Part shown: positions 5,732-6,536 of the stretch, one piece after another
Layout of the letters: each line of letters opens with the position of its first letter
Numbering within the stretch: the stretch's first letter is position 1
Origin: Acidobacteriota bacterium
Lineage (GTDB): Bacteria; Acidobacteriota; Vicinamibacteria; Vicinamibacterales; JAFNAJ01
Length of the DNA: 6,536 nt
Reading direction: 5' to 3'
Assembly: GCA_017860085.1 (NCBI GenBank)
Contig: JAFNAJ010000151.1
Span: 1 to 6,536, forward strand
Notes under the pieces: model-generated
Told to the model about the DNA's origin: nothing
The model's input: the letters and a program-made list of their open reading frames with translations, nothing else
Databases searched by the model: none
Program-made: the position numbers and the translations under genes

Positions 5732-5760
5732 TTGCCGCCGCCCGGGGTTCAGACTACAGT
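5732..5760 (+). promoter_or_regulatory. Sigma70-like promoter of the cyclic-nucleotide-binding gene
   Basis: TTGCCG (5732-5737, four of six to TTGACA) and TACAGT (5755-5760, four of six to TATAAT) are separated by exactly 17 bases. Transcription would start near 5767 and leave a leader of about 44 bases. The site sits in the 103-base divergent gap. Confidence 0.45.
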
Positions 5761-5774
5761 GGGCGCACGAACCC
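5745..5774. promoter_or_regulatory. Inverted repeat flanking the -10 box, possible operator
   Basis: GGGTTC (5745-5750) and GAACCC (5769-5774) are perfect inverted arms 18 bases apart. They extend imperfectly, with one bulged base, to CCGG on each side. The -10 at 5755-5760 lies between the arms, so a dimeric regulator bound here would control transcription of the plus-strand gene. No regulator with a DNA-binding domain is seen in the window. Confidence 0.3.
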
Positions 5775-5810
5775 GGTCGGGACCATCGAGCCACCGAAAG
5801 GCCGTAGGCC

Positions 5811-6275
5811 ATGAGCGACCAGTACAACGAGATCGTGACGACATTCCCGCTGTTCAAGGGCCTCACGCCGCAGGGTGCCGGGATGCTCCTCGACCGAGGC
5901 GAGGTGCGGACGCACGCGTCTGGCGATGTGCTGTTCCGCGAGGGCGAGGCCCCGAGCTTCGCGATGCTGGTCCTCACCGGTCGGCTCCACGTGTTCGTCG
6001 AGCGCGAGGGGCGCGACGTCGTGGTGTCCGAAGTCTGGCCGGGCGCACTGCTGGGCGAGTTGTCGGTGCTGAGTGGCCTCCCGCGTTCGGCCTCGGTGCG
6101 CTGTGCCGAGCCGTCGGTGTTGGCCGTCTGGGACGACAAGGCGTTTCGGCGGCTGTTGCTCAGCAACGTCTTCCTGTCGGAACGCATCTTCGGGCAGGCC
6201 CTGCGCGTCCTGATCGACAGGGAGCGTGCGCTCATCGACTCGCTGCTCGAGTCGCAGGCGGGCCAGGGCCGGTAG
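5811..6275 (+). CDS. Stand-alone cyclic-nucleotide-binding domain protein
   Basis: A 154-residue cytoplasmic protein made of one CNB (Crp-type effector) domain and little else. It opens with the usual FPLFKGLTPQG helix. Beta-roll motifs GDVLFREGE (residues 38-46) and VLTGRLHVF (54-62) follow. The phosphate-binding cassette is GELSVLSGLPRSASV (82-96), with Glu83 and Arg92 at the positions that hold ribose and phosphate. These key residues are intact, so it probably binds cAMP, cGMP or a similar nucleotide. Two C-terminal helices (about 109-148) would allow dimerisation, but no helix-turn-helix or other output domain follows, so it cannot be a normal Crp regulator. The ATG is preceded by GAAAGG at 5796-5801. 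The flavoprotein gene begins 37 bases downstream on the same strand, suggesting that the two work together. Confidence 0.9.
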   Translation: MSDQYNEIVTTFPLFKGLTPQGAGMLLDRGEVRTHASGDVLFREGEAPSFAMLVLTGRLHVFVEREGRDVVVSEVWPGALLGELSVLSGLPRSASVRCAEPSVLAVWDDKAFRRLLLSNVFLSERIFGQALRVLIDRERALIDSLLESQAGQGR

Positions 6276-6301
6276 TCCGGCGGGGCCCGACGAGCGCCAC
6301 C

Positions 6302-6305
6302 GGAG
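6302..6305 (+). promoter_or_regulatory. Shine-Dalgarno site that sets the GTG start of the flavoprotein
   Basis: GGAG with 7 bases to the GTG at 6313. No other in-frame start lies between this and the dinucleotide-binding motif with comparable support. Confidence 0.55.
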
Positions 6306-6312
6306 ATCAGCC

Positions 6313-6536
6313 GTGACCATCCGCTCGACCACGCTCGACGCTCCGTCACCAGATCCTCAGTCGCTGCGTCTCGAGGACGGCTCGCGGGTTGCGGTGATCG
6401 GGAGCGGGCCGGCCGGGTCGCTGTTCTCGTACTTCCTCCTGCAGATGACCGAGCGCCTCGGGACGACGATCGAGGTGGACCTGTACGAGCCCCGGACGTT
6501 TGCCCAGCCGGGTCCGCAGGGCTGCAACATGTGCGG
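6313..6536 (+). CDS. FAD-dependent oxidoreductase, N-terminal part (3' end outside window)
   Basis: The first 74 complete codons of a flavoprotein cut by the window edge. After about 24 variable residues comes a Rossmann dinucleotide-binding fold, VAVIGSGPAGSLFSYFLL, with GxGxxG at residues 30-35. The second strand, IEVDLYEP, ends in acidic Glu59, which would hold the FAD ribose. Then QPGPQGCNMCG carries a CxxC pair (Cys71 and Cys74), followed at the edge by Gly. This resembles geranylgeranyl-reductase-like or other NAD(P)/FAD-dependent oxidoreductases; the cysteines could be redox-active or bind metal, but the rest of the protein is needed. Substrate is unknown. The GTG start is supported by GGAG at 6302-6305. 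It follows the cyclic-nucleotide-binding gene by 37 bases and is probably in the same operon. Confidence 0.85.
   Translation, partial: MTIRSTTLDAPSPDPQSLRLEDGSRVAVIGSGPAGSLFSYFLLQMTERLGTTIEVDLYEPRTFAQPGPQGCNMC

Noticed and set aside
5708..5810. TPP riboswitch near the thiamine-binding gene
   Set aside because: The gap before the gene is short, its ATG is 6 nt from a -10 box, and no THI-box sequence or fold is seen.
5516..6316. A 266-codon plus-strand frame
   Set aside because: It crosses the minus-strand thiamine-binding gene and the CNB gene in the wrong frame, with no family resemblance.

Overview
The window is a gene-dense, high-GC stretch (very strong G/C bias at third codon positions) from a Gram-negative bacterium with a double membrane. 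The evidence for a double membrane is an Mla/MCE lipid-transport locus. Overall protein style suggests Acidobacteriota, perhaps a Vicinamibacteria-like lineage: the DEDALFIG tail on the small membrane protein, the MCE protein with tandem repeats, and the insertion in the Mla ATPase. This placement is inference from gene style, not a database result.

Layout. (1) Positions 1-4159, plus strand: a tightly packed probable operon. It holds the 3' part of uvrB (excision repair), then an MlaE-type permease, an MlaF-type ATPase and an MlaD-type MCE protein. Two small single-pass membrane proteins follow, one YtxH-like and one DUF948-like. Gaps run from a 4-base overlap to about 50 bases, and the mlaE start lies one base after the uvrB stop. 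(2) Positions 4160-4841: a hairpin, a sigma70-like promoter with extended -10, and a 184-residue exported protein of unknown function. (3) Positions 4854-5707, minus strand: a C39-like cysteine-peptidase-fold protein and an MTH1187-family thiamine-binding protein. They are separated by 146 bases that include an unusually AT-rich patch and small dyads. Both genes carry a -10-like hexamer exactly 6 nt before the ATG, which suggests leaderless transcripts. (4) Positions 5708-6536, plus strand: a divergent promoter region, a stand-alone cyclic-nucleotide-binding domain protein, and the first 75 codons of an FAD-dependent oxidoreductase with a CxxC motif. The last two probably form an operon that continues beyond the window.

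How the genes work together. The permease, ATPase and MCE protein form a complete inner-membrane MCE transporter core that moves phospholipids or other lipids between the inner and outer membranes. The YtxH-like and DUF948-like proteins are membrane-anchored helical proteins of unknown role and may be accessories. The cyclic-nucleotide-binding protein has no DNA-binding domain, so it may sense a nucleotide and act on its flavoprotein neighbour. No CRISPR array, tRNA, rRNA, complete insertion sequence or clearly foreign island was seen. No gene-free stretch exceeds 300 bases; the longest is 146 bases (5247-5392).
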